Assembly: GCF_004361855.1 (NCBI RefSeq) | Contig: NZ_SNWQ01000008.1 | Coordinates: forward strand, 310,001-374,000 | Source: Kribbella caucasensis | Lineage (GTDB): Bacteria > Actinomycetota > Actinomycetes > Propionibacteriales > Kribbellaceae | Reading direction: 5' to 3' | DNA length: 64,000 nucleotides | Part shown: one piece after another, positions 14,770 through 22,425 of the stretch | How positions within the stretch are numbered: position 1 is the stretch's first letter | How the letters are laid out: each line of letters begins with the position of its first letter | Notes under the pieces: model-generated | Database searches by the model: none | What the model was told of the DNA's origin: nothing | What the model saw: the letters and a program-made list of their open reading frames with translations, nothing else | Position numbers and translations under genes: made by a program

Positions 14770-15129
14770 GTGACGACTCCTTCCAGGAGCATGATGGGGC
14801 GTTGCGAAGCTCGTTTTCACGCACGCGTCTGATCCGCCGCTGACGATCGTCGGCGAGAGCTGTTGAGAGAAAGGTCCAACGGGCGAAATAGGCACGGCAT
14901 CCGTACCTCGCAACAAGACGTGGCAAATGGCACTCTGTCGTACCACCCCTGAACTGCCTGGCCAGTACCCATCGTCGAACCCAACAATCCCGCTGAGCCC
15001 AGGCGAGTTGAGCCATCGGGACATGCTCGAGTTGCACGGCCTCTGGCTGATGCGCAACGACCGCGACATTCACGAGATGCTCGCCGGGCTTGAACCCAAT
15101 CAACTCGGCGAAGCCGGTCGCTGGTCGGT
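14770..15129. other. Gene-free stretch with leader of the stress operon
   Basis: This 360-base stretch contains the sigma-B-type promoter at 14964-14989 and the leader of the minus-strand stress operon. On the plus strand a frame with SPGELSHRDMLELHGLWLMR and DRDIHEMLAGLEPNQLGE looks partly coding-like and runs towards the VOC remnant, but I cannot identify it. I see no complete gene or RNA. Confidence 0.4.
14964..14989 (-). promoter_or_regulatory. SigB-type promoter for the three-gene stress operon
   Basis: On the minus strand GATT (14989-14986) and GGGTACT (14970-14964) are 15 bases apart. The operon 14769-13027 follows, with a leader of roughly 190 bases. Confidence 0.5.
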
Positions 15130-15321
15130 GTGGCCGCCCGCAGTCTGCCGCCAGGGCTTGCGGTCGGGCGGTTCTGGCAGTCCTTGCTCGGCGGCGACCT
15201 GCGTCGCGACGAGCATGGTGACACCGAACTGCACGGTGGACCCGTACGACTGGACTTTCCGCGCGTACCAGATGGCAAGCAGGTCAAGAACCGATGCACC
15301 TGGACCTGTACGCGCCTCCTG
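15130..15321 (+). pseudogene. VOC/glyoxalase-family remnant
   Basis: The plus frame encodes VGRFWQSLLGGDLRRDEHGDT and ELHGGPVRLDFPRVPDGKQVKNR, the core of a VOC-family protein (FWxxLLGG, GGPxRLDFxxVPDGKxVKNR). A one-base shift at about 15292 moves the remaining motif HLDLYAPPD into another frame. After this the sequence changes abruptly to an Lrp/AsnC gene. Both ends of the VOC gene are missing. Confidence 0.65.
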
Positions 15322-15604
15322 ACACGCGGCAGCGTCTGGAACAGGCCGGCGTCATCGCCGGCTACCGGGACGTCATCGATCCCGTGGCCCTGGGTCGCGG
15401 GCTGGAGGTCCTGATCGACGTCGAGATCTACGCCAACGACCGCAAGACCGTCGAGGAGTTCGTGGACACCGTGGCGTCCTACGAGAAGGTCACCGAATTC
15501 AGCCGCAGGTACGGCGCCCCGACTACTTCGTCCGCGTCGCGGTCGCCGACCACGGCGCCTACGATGCCTTCCTCAGCGGCGGGCCACCGGTTGTCCACCA
15601 CTGA
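15322..15604 (+). pseudogene. Lrp/AsnC-family regulator remnant
   Basis: RLEQAGVIAGYRDVIDPVALGRGLEVLIDVEI is the end of the DNA-binding domain and the start of the ligand-binding (RAM) domain of an Lrp/AsnC regulator. The RAM domain continues (KTVEEFVDTVASYEKVTEFSRRYGAP), then a one-base shift at about 15520 moves PDYFVRVAVADHGAYDAFLSGG into another frame. The helix-turn-helix itself is missing and the end is joined to an acetyl-CoA synthetase fragment. Confidence 0.7.
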
Positions 15605-15970
15605 ATCGAGTCCGCGCTCGTCTCGCACCCGAAGGTCGCCGAGGCCGCCGTTGTCGGTGCGTCCGACCCGACCACGGGTCAGGTGATCGCGGCGTTCGTG
15701 ATCCGCCGCTCGGGGCCGGGGGACGGCGGTCCGGACGTGGTCCAGGAGCTCCGCAACCACGTCGCCAAGGACATCGGCCCGGTCGCGAAGCCGCGCCAGA
15801 TCATGGTCGTCGCCGAACTCCGCGAGACCCGCTCCGGCAAGCTCAGGCGCCGCCTCCTCCGCGACGTCGCCGAGAACCGCGAGCTAGGCGACGTCACCAC
15901 CCTCGCCGACTCCACCTTCGTAGACCTCATCAAGTCCACCCTCGAATCCGGCAAGACCGACGAGGACTGA
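15605..15970 (+). pseudogene. acsA: Acetyl-CoA synthetase remnant (C-terminal end)
   Basis: From the ATC at 15605 the frame reads IESALVSHPKVAEAAVVGAS, then FVIRRSGPGDGG, then RETRSGKLRRRLLRDVAENR and LADSTFVDLI, ending at TGA 15968-15970. This is the C-terminal domain of an AcsA-type acetyl-CoA synthetase. The acetylation-site loop PKTRSGKIMRR of intact enzymes is altered to RETRSGKLRRR; the lysine of SGK is kept. The N-terminal 500 or so residues are absent, so it cannot be active. It is followed at once by a strong terminator, probably the original one. Confidence 0.75.
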
Positions 15971-15981
15971 CGTCGTACGCC

Positions 15982-16014
15982 GAAGGCCCCCGAGAGATTT
16001 TCCTGGGGGCCTTC
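15982..16014. terminator. Rho-independent terminator shared by acsA remnant and glnII
   Basis: A perfect 10-base-pair hairpin: GAAGGCCCCC (15982-15991) pairs with GGGGGCCTTC (16005-16014) around a 13-base loop. It is followed on the plus strand by TTGTGCTTT. It lies between the stop of the acetyl-CoA synthetase remnant and the stop of the convergent glnII, so it may act in both directions. Confidence 0.8.
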
Positions 16015-16037
16015 TTGTGCTTTGGGGGGTGGGGTGG

Positions 16038-17057
16038 TCAGACCTGGCCGGCTTTTTCCAGGGCGGTGCAGCAGGTGTTTACCAGGAGTCGGGTGACGTT
16101 GTAGGGGTCGATGTTCGCGTTGGGGCGGCGGTCCTCGATGTAGCCCCTTTTGTCTACCTCTACCTGCCAGGGGATGCGGACCGAGGCGCCGCGGTCGGAG
16201 ACGCCGTAGCTGTAGACGTCGTGCGGGGCGGTCTCGTGGTCGCCGGTCAGGCGCTCTTCGATGCCGTCGCCGTAGCCGGCGATGTGCTCCTCGACCTTGC
16301 CTGGGGCGCCGAGGGACTCGCAGGCGGTGATGATCGCGTCGTAGCCCTCGCGCATGGCCCGGGTGGAGAAGTTGGTGTGCGCACCGGCGCCGTTCCAGTC
16401 ACCCTTGGCCGGCTTGGCGTCCAGGGTCGCGGCGACGTCGTACTCCTCGGCGATGCGGTAGAGCAGCCAGCGGGCCACCCACAGGTGGTCGGCGACGTCG
16501 ACCGGACCCGCCGGGCCGATCTGGAACTCCCACTGGCCGGGCATGACCTCAGCGTTGATGCCGGAGATCTTCAGGCCCGCCTCGATGCAGGCGTCCAGAT
16601 GCTTCTCGACGATCTCGCGGCCGAAGACCTCGTCGGCGCCGACGCCGCAGTAGTACGGGCCCTGCGGGGCGGGGAAGCCGACTGCCGGAAAGCCGAGCGG
16701 GCGTCCCTCCTGGAAGAAGGTGTACTCCTGCTCGATGCCGAACCAGGAATCCTGCTCGGCGTACCGTTCGGCGATCGGGAGGAGCTTGGCCCGGTTGTTG
16801 GTCGGGTGCGGGGTGCCGTCGACGAGGTAGACCTCGCACAGCACCAGCTTGTGGTCGCCGCCGCGGATCGGGTCGGGACACGAGAAGACCGGCTTGAGTA
16901 CGCAGTCCGAGTTGTCACCGGGTGCCTGGTTGGTGCTCGAACCGTCGAAGCCCCACTCCGGCAGCTCGGCGCCGTCGGCGAGGATCTTCGTCTTCGAGCG
17001 AAGCCGCGCGCTCGGCTCGGTACCGTCGATCCAGATGTACTCGGCCTTGTAGGTCAA
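16038..17057 (-). CDS. glnII: Type II glutamine synthetase (GSII)
   Basis: A 339-residue enzyme of the eukaryote-like GSII class, which joins ammonia to glutamate using ATP. Visible signatures are the N-terminal YKAEYIWIDG, ELPEWGFDGSSTNQAPGDNSD, the metal-binding WFGIEQEYTFF, the ATP-site region KGDWNGAGAHTNFST and the C-terminal EDRRPNANIDPY. The start is taken as TTG 17057 because homologues begin at (M)TYKAEYIW and AAGGGAC lies 7 bases upstream; a longer frame to 17123 adds residues not seen in the family. GSII is the second, often nitrogen-starvation-induced glutamine synthetase in actinomycetes. The nearest neighbours are pseudogenes, so it stands alone. Confidence 0.95.
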   Translation of the reverse strand: MTYKAEYIWIDGTEPSARLRSKTKILADGAELPEWGFDGSSTNQAPGDNSDCVLKPVFSCPDPIRGGDHKLVLCEVYLVDGTPHPTNNRAKLLPIAERYAEQDSWFGIEQEYTFFQEGRPLGFPAVGFPAPQGPYYCGVGADEVFGREIVEKHLDACIEAGLKISGINAEVMPGQWEFQIGPAGPVDVADHLWVARWLLYRIAEEYDVAATLDAKPAKGDWNGAGAHTNFSTRAMREGYDAIITACESLGAPGKVEEHIAGYGDGIEERLTGDHETAPHDVYSYGVSDRGASVRIPWQVEVDKRGYIEDRRPNANIDPYNVTRLLVNTCCTALEKAGQV

Positions 17058-17195
17058 CCGTCTGTCCCTTCGTCGCGGCCGTCCCTCAGGTGTTCCTGAA
17101 CCGACCGATGCCGACAGTGTCAATCGGCTATTACGGACCTGTTGCCCGATTGTGAACAGCGCGTTAACCGCCCCTCCGACCTAGTGTTTCGTGGT

Positions 17196-17650
17196 GTGAC
17201 GATGGTCGACGCGGTTCTGGCGATCGTCCATGCGGGGCTCGCGGCGGTATGGGGGTCGGCGGTATGGCCTACTCGCTGTTCGTCGTACAACCCAAGCTGA
17301 AGACGGTACTTCGGTGCCGACCACGCCGGTCGCGAGGCGCTCACGACAGTGATTGCCTCAGGCAGCCGTCGGGAGGTGGGTCGGACTGATCGCGGCCATC
17401 GCGGTGTCCGGGCTGCTGTGCCTTGTGATCGACAACCAGCACTGGTGGATCCACACGCTCAAAGGGTTCCTGTTGCTCTGCGCAACCGGCATCTTCTGGT
17501 ACGTCTCCTGGTGGCATTGACCTCAGCGTGTGTTCGCGACGGCCGCCGAGCTCCCTTGCCCTGCAACGCCGCCTGACCGTCCTCGCGAGCACCCTGCCGA
17601 GGCTCGCCGGACTCGCCTTCGCGCTCGGGTGGCCGCCGTACATCTATGCA
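17196..17650 (+). pseudogene. CopD-like membrane protein remnant with several frameshifts
   Basis: Pieces of one multi-helix membrane protein appear in successive frames: MVDAVLAIVHAGLAAVW, then VGGMAYSLFVVQPKLK, then ADHAGREALTTVIASGSRRE, then LIAAIAVSGLLCLVIDNQHW and HTLKGFLLLCATGIFWYVSWW, and finally LALQRRLTVLASTLPRLAGL. The order and the WVGG...KL...LKxxLLL motifs resemble CopD/DUF2269-type membrane proteins. At least four one-base shifts are needed to join the pieces, so the gene is dead. Confidence 0.6.
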
Positions 17651-18016
17651 CGTGCAGTCAATGAGGTGACCCAGGACGCGGTCTCGTCCAAGACCGCCCG
17701 GTCGCCCTGGAAGGCGCCGCGGCGCCTTCCCAGTCGACGACGAATCTGCGGTGGGCTCAGCATGCAGTCCATCCTGACGTCCTCGCGGCCAGCGGTCATC
17801 CGAAGTCAATCCGGTGGCGACTTCGCCAAACGACCCCGGGGCGGTTCGCTCGGGTGGCTCGAGGAGTCGGTGGCTGTTATGGCCGGTGCGGGCGAGCCAC
17901 CCTGAAGGTGGTGCTCGTGCAGGCAGTCGCCGCGGCCAGCGCGGCGTCTGCTGCGATAGCCACTGCCCAGCGGTGCAGCGAACGACATCTCCGGCGCGGA
18001 TGCCCGTGAAAACGGA
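17651..18016. other. Gene-free stretch with a 22-base perfect palindrome
   Basis: No frame here has convincing coding character. GGAAGGCGCCG at 17709-17719 is followed directly by its exact reverse complement (17720-17730), giving a perfect 22-base palindrome with no spacer. It could be a protein-binding site or a remnant element end; it has no poly-T tail typical of a terminator. The rest lies between the CopD-like remnant and the integrase-module remnant. Confidence 0.35.
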
Positions 18017-18418
18017 TCACCCCGGCAGTTTGCCGGTCACTCCGATTGCTCGTAACTCGCCGAGCGCCTGGGCGAGTTGCCGGCGGAGTCGCTGGTCGTC
18101 GTCGGCGAGTTCAGCGTTGCGTGCGTTAGCGACCTGGAGCCGTTGCAGCAGTGACGGGTCGGTAGTGCGTTGTCGCGCGGGCACCGCTTGCGTCGGTGCT
18201 CGGTCGTGAAGGCTCCGGAGTCGTTCGATCTCGGCGCGGATGTCGGGTTGTGTGTAGGGCCACGACCTGGATTCTCCGGCGGACTTGGCGACGATCTCGA
18301 AGGTGACGGCGCCGCCGGACGCGTCGAGCTCGCGCAGCGTCCGGATGGTCCTGCTCCGGGTGAGTTCGTGGCAGCGCCGGGCTGCTGTGGTCAGGTGGAT
18401 CGTGTTGTCAGCTCTCAT
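18017..18418 (-). mobile_element. DUF6262 (TnpC-like) protein of a Tn554-type integrase module
   Basis: A 133-residue protein beginning MRADNTIHLTTAARRCHELT, followed by RTIRTLRELDASGGAVTFEIVAKSAGESRSW and YTQPDIRAEIERLR. This is the conserved DUF6262 pattern: an N-terminal helix-turn-helix, then the SRSWxYxQPDIR motif, then a C-terminal coiled coil. In intact elements DUF6262 is the last gene of a tyrosine-recombinase cluster related to Tn554 TnpA-TnpB-TnpC. Its ATG overlaps the stop of the upstream integrase fragment (ATGAGAGCTGA), as in intact modules. The gene appears complete, but its partner integrases are gone. Confidence 0.75.
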
Positions 18419-18528
18419 CGCTCCTGCCCTGGTCGTTGTGGCTGTCGTCGTCTTCGAGGGCGCCGATGATCCGGTCGAGGTTGCCAAGCACCTGCCGGTT
18501 CATCTCCGACAGGCCGCTGCTGTCCTCG
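18408..18528 (-). mobile_element. C-terminal stub of a tyrosine-recombinase-type integrase
   Basis: The minus frame ending in TGA at 18410-18408 encodes EDSSGLSEMNRQVLGNLDRI and then IGALEDDDSHNDQGRSDES. Its position directly before DUF6262, with overlapping stop and start, fits the C-terminus of the second integrase of a Tn554-like module. About 40 codons remain; the upstream side is fused to the paaK remnant at about 18535. Confidence 0.5.
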
Positions 18529-18540
18529 GGCCTCGGCGGC

Positions 18541-18937
18541 AGAGATGATCGAGAGCATGTACGACGGCGTGACCATGATGACGTCGGGCCGGAAGTCCTG
18601 GATCAGCTGGACTTGACGCTCGGTCATCCCACCCGAGACCGGCACCACCATGCAGCCCAGCCGTTCGGCGCCCGCGTGCGCACCGAGCCCGCCGGTGAAC
18701 AGGCCATAGCCATAGGCGTTGTGTAGCGTGTGGCCGGCACGGCCGCCGGCCGCCCGGATGCTGCGGGCCATAACGGTGGCCCAGTTGTCCAGGTCGTCAC
18801 GGGTGTAGCCGACGACGGTGGGGCGACCCGTGCCGCACCGACCACTTCAGTCGGTCCAGCTGCAGGGCGCGCAGCTCGTCCACCGACGCGGTCTCGATGG
18901 GCTCCAGGTCTCCCGGACGCGGGCTCAGGTCCTGCAT
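18541..18937 (-). pseudogene. paaK: Phenylacetate-CoA ligase remnant
   Basis: From ATG 18937 (GAGGAAG ribosome-binding site) the first 32 codons read MQDLSPRPGDLEPIETASVD followed by ELRALQLDRLKWSVRH, a typical PaaK N-terminus. About 70 codons are then missing and the frame shifts. The sequence resumes with PTVVGYTRDDLDNWATVMARS, then LHNAYGYGLFTGGLG and the VVPVSGGMTERQVQLI motif, and ends at SYMLSII. The C-terminal half is absent and replaced by an integrase-module remnant. It is the third gene of the nitrilase-aldoxime dehydratase operon, 59 bases after the dehydratase stop, so the pathway's CoA-ligation step has been lost here. Confidence 0.8.
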
Positions 18938-18995
18938 GACTCACTTCCTCGAACTCTTGTCGCCTCCCGGCCAGCGTGCTGAACGTCGCGATCGG

Positions 18996-20051
18996 TCAGG
19001 ACACGGCACGCAGCATGCCTGTCCGCGCGTGGCAGCCGACGTACACGAACCGCTGCTCGGTCGCCGCCGGGACGGTGACCTCGTGGTAAAGCCGCAGTCT
19101 GGACTCCGGGCCGAAACTGGACAGGTGTCGCATGGCCACGCCGAAGATCTGCACGTGGGTCGGGTGCGATGCCGCCCAATCCTCCAACGCACTCAGGTCC
19201 CGCCACCAGCTCACACCGAAGGTGCGGAGCGTGGGCTGGTCGTTCTCGTCCAGCACCGTCATGTAACGGTTGTCGTAGCAACCGATGCCGTTGCCCTGGT
19301 CGCGCAGGAAGTCCATCCCCTCGCGCAGCGAAGGCTCGACCTCGGCGAGATACGCCGACCGCTCGGTCTCGCCGGTCTCGGTGAGGTCCTGGCCCGACCG
19401 GATGACGCAGGCGTTCTCATGCAGCACCACCGTGCACACCGGTCCGTCCTCGACGATCCTGGGGGTGCCCTCCGGGTAGAGCGGGGCGCCCTGGCTCAGC
19501 GGCAGGCGGTCCCGCATCGAACCCCAGTAGGCGTGCTCCTCGATCATCCCGCTCATGCCCGTGCCCGCGCCGGCCACGCCCTCGACCTTGTCATTGGCCG
19601 AGAAGATGGTCTCCAATCGGTCCACCGACGGGGTGACCAACTCCAGGAAGTGCCCCACCCCGTCCGCCACCCGCGCTGGGTCCGTCCACGGCGCCCCCTC
19701 GGCGGAGTACCAAGCATCGAAGGCAGCCTTGTCAACCCAGTAGGCAATGCCGATCACAGTGGTGTAGCCGTCGGCGTCGACGTAGCGGGCCCGGTCCCAG
19801 TACGCCGGCCCGTCGGTCGCTGCGAACCGCTGCCGCATGTCGGCGAGCGAAGCGGCGAGCGCCGGGTCGTCCGCGTCGCGGACCTGCACTCCGAAATACG
19901 CCATCACCACGGCCGTCACGTCCTCGCCGAACCGTGCCGAGAACGACGGGTACGGCGGCTGGTACGCGCCGGGCTTGTGCTTCGGGGAGCGCCCCTCACG
20001 CAACAGGTGCGGAGCGATCGAGGACTCGAGTGTCGATGTCTCCGCGCTCAT
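18996..20051 (-). CDS. oxd: Aldoxime dehydratase (heme-dependent)
   Basis: A 351-residue protein matching the phenylacetaldoxime dehydratase family (OxdA/OxdRE, about 350 residues), which removes water from aldoximes to make nitriles using heme b with direct substrate binding to the iron. The N-terminus HKPGAYQPPYPSFSARF and the internal IGIAYWVDKAAFDAWY and EEHAYWGSMRDRLP are family-like. His299 in SHPTHVQIF is at the position of the heme-binding His299 of OxdA, and His323 in RLYHEVTV is the likely equivalent of the catalytic His320 (inferred by spacing). GGAGGACGG precedes ATG 20051. It follows the nitrilase gene by 15 bases, so both are made together. Confidence 0.92.
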   Translation of the reverse strand: MSAETSTLESSIAPHLLREGRSPKHKPGAYQPPYPSFSARFGEDVTAVVMAYFGVQVRDADDPALAASLADMRQRFAATDGPAYWDRARYVDADGYTTVIGIAYWVDKAAFDAWYSAEGAPWTDPARVADGVGHFLELVTPSVDRLETIFSANDKVEGVAGAGTGMSGMIEEHAYWGSMRDRLPLSQGAPLYPEGTPRIVEDGPVCTVVLHENACVIRSGQDLTETGETERSAYLAEVEPSLREGMDFLRDQGNGIGCYDNRYMTVLDENDQPTLRTFGVSWWRDLSALEDWAASHPTHVQIFGVAMRHLSSFGPESRLRLYHEVTVPAATEQRFVYVGCHARTGMLRAVS

Positions 20052-20066
20052 GGCTGCCGTCCTCCC

Positions 20067-21086
20067 TCAGAGCGCGACGGGCTCGGGCACCGCGTCGGAC
20101 TCGTCGATCTCGACCGTGATCACGGGCTTGGTCTCCGATACGTTCGGGAGCCGACCGGCGACCTGCATGTGCAGAGTGAAGACGTCCGGACGGGAGTAGT
20201 GGCCCACCGGGTCCGCAGCGTTCTTGGCGGCCAGGATCATCGCGTAGTCGATGTCGGCGTAGAGAATGCCTTCCTCCGTGGGCGCCAGCGGCGTCGCGAG
20301 CTCACGACCATCGGGCCCGAAGATCCGGGCGTGGCCGCCACCGAGGTTGAGGAGCTGCTTCTTCAGGTCGGTGTCGGCGAAGTGATCGTGGGCAGCCGGT
20401 CCGATCAGGCCGCAGGCCGCGAGCACGAAGCACTGGCCCTCGACGGCGTACTGGCGCGAGGCACCGGTGTTGACCTCGGGGCCGAGCGCGAAGGCGGAGC
20501 CCTCGAAGATCGAGAAGCTCGGCCAGCCGGCGATGTGCAACTGCTCGCCCTGGGAGTACATGGCGTACTTGGTCAGCGGCTGGAGGTGCTCCCAGCAGTT
20601 GAGCGCTCCGACCCGGCCGAGGGAAGAGTCGACGACGGTGATGTCGGAGCCGTCGCCGTCACCGAACTGGGTGCGCTCGACGTGGGTCGGCTTGAGCTTG
20701 CGGCGGGTCAGCACGGGCGCGCCGATCTCGTCGATGACGGCCTGAGCCATGTAGAGCGAGCCGCCTTGACGCTCACTGAAGCCGAAGGCGATCGTGATGC
20801 CGATGTTGCGGGCGGCATCCTCGACGCGCTGCCAGTTCGCGTCGCCGACCTCGATCGAGTTGGCGGCGTACTGGACGACGTACTGGCTTTGCCACGCGAC
20901 CGAGTCCAGCCACACGAACCACGGGTAGCCCGGGATCCAGGTCTCCGGGAAGGCGACGATCTCGGCTCCGTTGTTCTTGGCCTCCTGCGAGTACGCGATG
21001 AGCTTGTCGACGCCGCCGGCGACGTCGCCCCAGACCGACTCGGCCTGGACGGCAGCGGCACGGAACTTCTTGGTGTAGTCAGGCAT
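20067..21086 (-). CDS. Nitrilase (aliphatic/arylacetonitrilase type)
   Basis: A 339-residue nitrilase that hydrolyses a nitrile to the carboxylic acid and ammonia. The catalytic triad is visible: Glu48 in AFPETWIPGYPW, Lys130 in RRKLKPTHVER and Cys164 in LNCWEHLQP. CWEHLQPL is the nitrilase signature. The C-terminal region of about 30 residues is typical of filament-forming nitrilases. GAGGAGG lies about 7 bases before ATG 21086. It is the first gene of an operon with aldoxime dehydratase and a paaK remnant, which fits an aldoxime to nitrile to acid route. A divergent AraC regulator gene starts 185 bases upstream. Confidence 0.95.
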   Translation of the reverse strand: MPDYTKKFRAAAVQAESVWGDVAGGVDKLIAYSQEAKNNGAEIVAFPETWIPGYPWFVWLDSVAWQSQYVVQYAANSIEVGDANWQRVEDAARNIGITIAFGFSERQGGSLYMAQAVIDEIGAPVLTRRKLKPTHVERTQFGDGDGSDITVVDSSLGRVGALNCWEHLQPLTKYAMYSQGEQLHIAGWPSFSIFEGSAFALGPEVNTGASRQYAVEGQCFVLAACGLIGPAAHDHFADTDLKKQLLNLGGGHARIFGPDGRELATPLAPTEEGILYADIDYAMILAAKNAADPVGHYSRPDVFTLHMQVAGRLPNVSETKPVITVEIDESDAVPEPVAL

Positions 21087-21271
21087 GGAGACCTCCTCGG
21101 GTTCGGGGCTCGTCGCGCCCCGGAGTTCTCACACCTTAGGAATGTGAATCGCGCCTCGCCCCGGCCTCGAGCGCACCGTTTCCGACGATTCGCGCACGCC
21201 GACTCGCCGGGCAACGTCGGGGTAACGCCAAGATCTTCACCCGAACCCCGCACCGGCCTATCCTCGACAGC

Positions 21272-22222
21272 GTGTCGCGTGTGGACGTCAGCTCCGTGGC
21301 GGGATGGGCAGAGGCGTGCAGTTCAGCCTTCGTGCCGCTGCGTGTGCGCTCTGCCTCCCTCAGCTTCACCGCAAGCCTGCAGCAGCACGTCCTCAGTCCG
21401 GAGGTCTCGCTCACCCGCGTGGCCAGTACCGCATCGGAGGTCTACCGCAGCGACCAGGTCATCGCGCAGCACCCGAGTGACGACGTTCTGGTCTCGCTGC
21501 ACCGCAGCGGCAGCGGCTCAGTGGTCCAGCACGGGCGTCAGGCGACGCTCCGCGGCGGCAGCGCAGCGCTGTACGACGCCTCGTCGCCGTACACGTTGAC
21601 CTTCCCAGGTCGGATGAGCGAGATCGTGTTGCAGCTCCCCCGTCGCGCGCTTCCCGGTTGCCGCGGCGCCTTGGCCGACCTCACCGCCCGGCCGCTTCCC
21701 GAGGGCGGTCCACTGCACGCCCTGACCGCTCTCGCCGCATCCGTCGAGCCGGATCCAGCCGTGAGCGGCAGGATCGAGGACGCAGCCGTTGCCGACGCGA
21801 TGATCAGCCTGCTCACCGCATTGGTTGCCTCCGAGACCGCGTTCAACGCACCCCCGATCGATTCCCATGTACTGGCCACTGCTCTGCGCCGGTTCATCGA
21901 TGAGCACCTCACCGATCCGCGGCTGAGTCCGGCGTACGTCGCCCAAGCCCACCACGTCTCGCTTCGCCTCGTACAGAAGTTGTTCGCCGCGGACGACGAC
22001 TCACCGGCCGCCTACATCCGTCGCCGTCGGCTGGAGTCCGCACGGCGCCTGTTGCTCAGTGGCGAACCGGTCGCGCGGGCGGCACGCCTCTCTGGATTCA
22101 GTGACCCCGACACCTTCTGCCGTGCCTTCAAGCGCGAGTTCGGGAGATCCCCATCGTCTCTTCGCCACCTAACGACATCTGCTCGGGTGGCTGCCAATCC
22201 GCCTCGCCGAGCCGCTCCATAA
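21272..22222 (+). CDS. AraC-family regulator, probably of the aldoxime/nitrile operon
   Basis: A 316-residue protein. The C-terminal 100 residues form the double helix-turn-helix of AraC regulators: RRFIDEHLTDPRLSPAYVAQAHHVSLRLVQKLF and ARAARLSGFSDPDTFCRAFKREFGRSP. The N-terminal 200 residues resemble the AraC-binding-like domain of the OxdR/NitR type (SLHRSGSGSVVQHGR, LYDASSPYTLTFPGRM). It starts at GTG 21272 and is divergent from the nitrilase gene. In Rhodococcus, AraC-type regulators next to aldoxime or nitrile genes switch them on with substrate, so the same is inferred here. Confidence 0.88.
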   Translation: MSRVDVSSVAGWAEACSSAFVPLRVRSASLSFTASLQQHVLSPEVSLTRVASTASEVYRSDQVIAQHPSDDVLVSLHRSGSGSVVQHGRQATLRGGSAALYDASSPYTLTFPGRMSEIVLQLPRRALPGCRGALADLTARPLPEGGPLHALTALAASVEPDPAVSGRIEDAAVADAMISLLTALVASETAFNAPPIDSHVLATALRRFIDEHLTDPRLSPAYVAQAHHVSLRLVQKLFAADDDSPAAYIRRRRLESARRLLLSGEPVARAARLSGFSDPDTFCRAFKREFGRSPSSLRHLTTSARVAANPPRRAAP

Positions 22223-22425
22223 CAACCGGCCTAGGTCGTCACGAGCGCGTCGTGTGCCAACTGGCCCTGCCCAGCACGTGCTGCAGGCCATCAGGTGAGT
22301 TGTGAGCAGCATGCTCGGCCAGCGTCCAGCTCGAGCTCGAAGTCGCGATAGACACTGGCGTGCGGGAAGCAACCTCGCCACATGAACTTCAGCGCACTGT
22401 CCCCGCCCGCGTCTACGCTTCGAGC

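Noticed and set aside
16017-17099. A 360-codon plus-strand frame opposite glnII
   Set aside because: glnII is unmistakable on the minus strand; the antisense frame is a by-product of codon bias.
18897-21599. A 900-codon plus-strand open frame opposite the nitrilase and aldoxime dehydratase genes
   Set aside because: It is the mirror of two clear minus-strand genes in GC-rich codons; its translation is Arg/Val/Gly/Asp-rich with no family motif.
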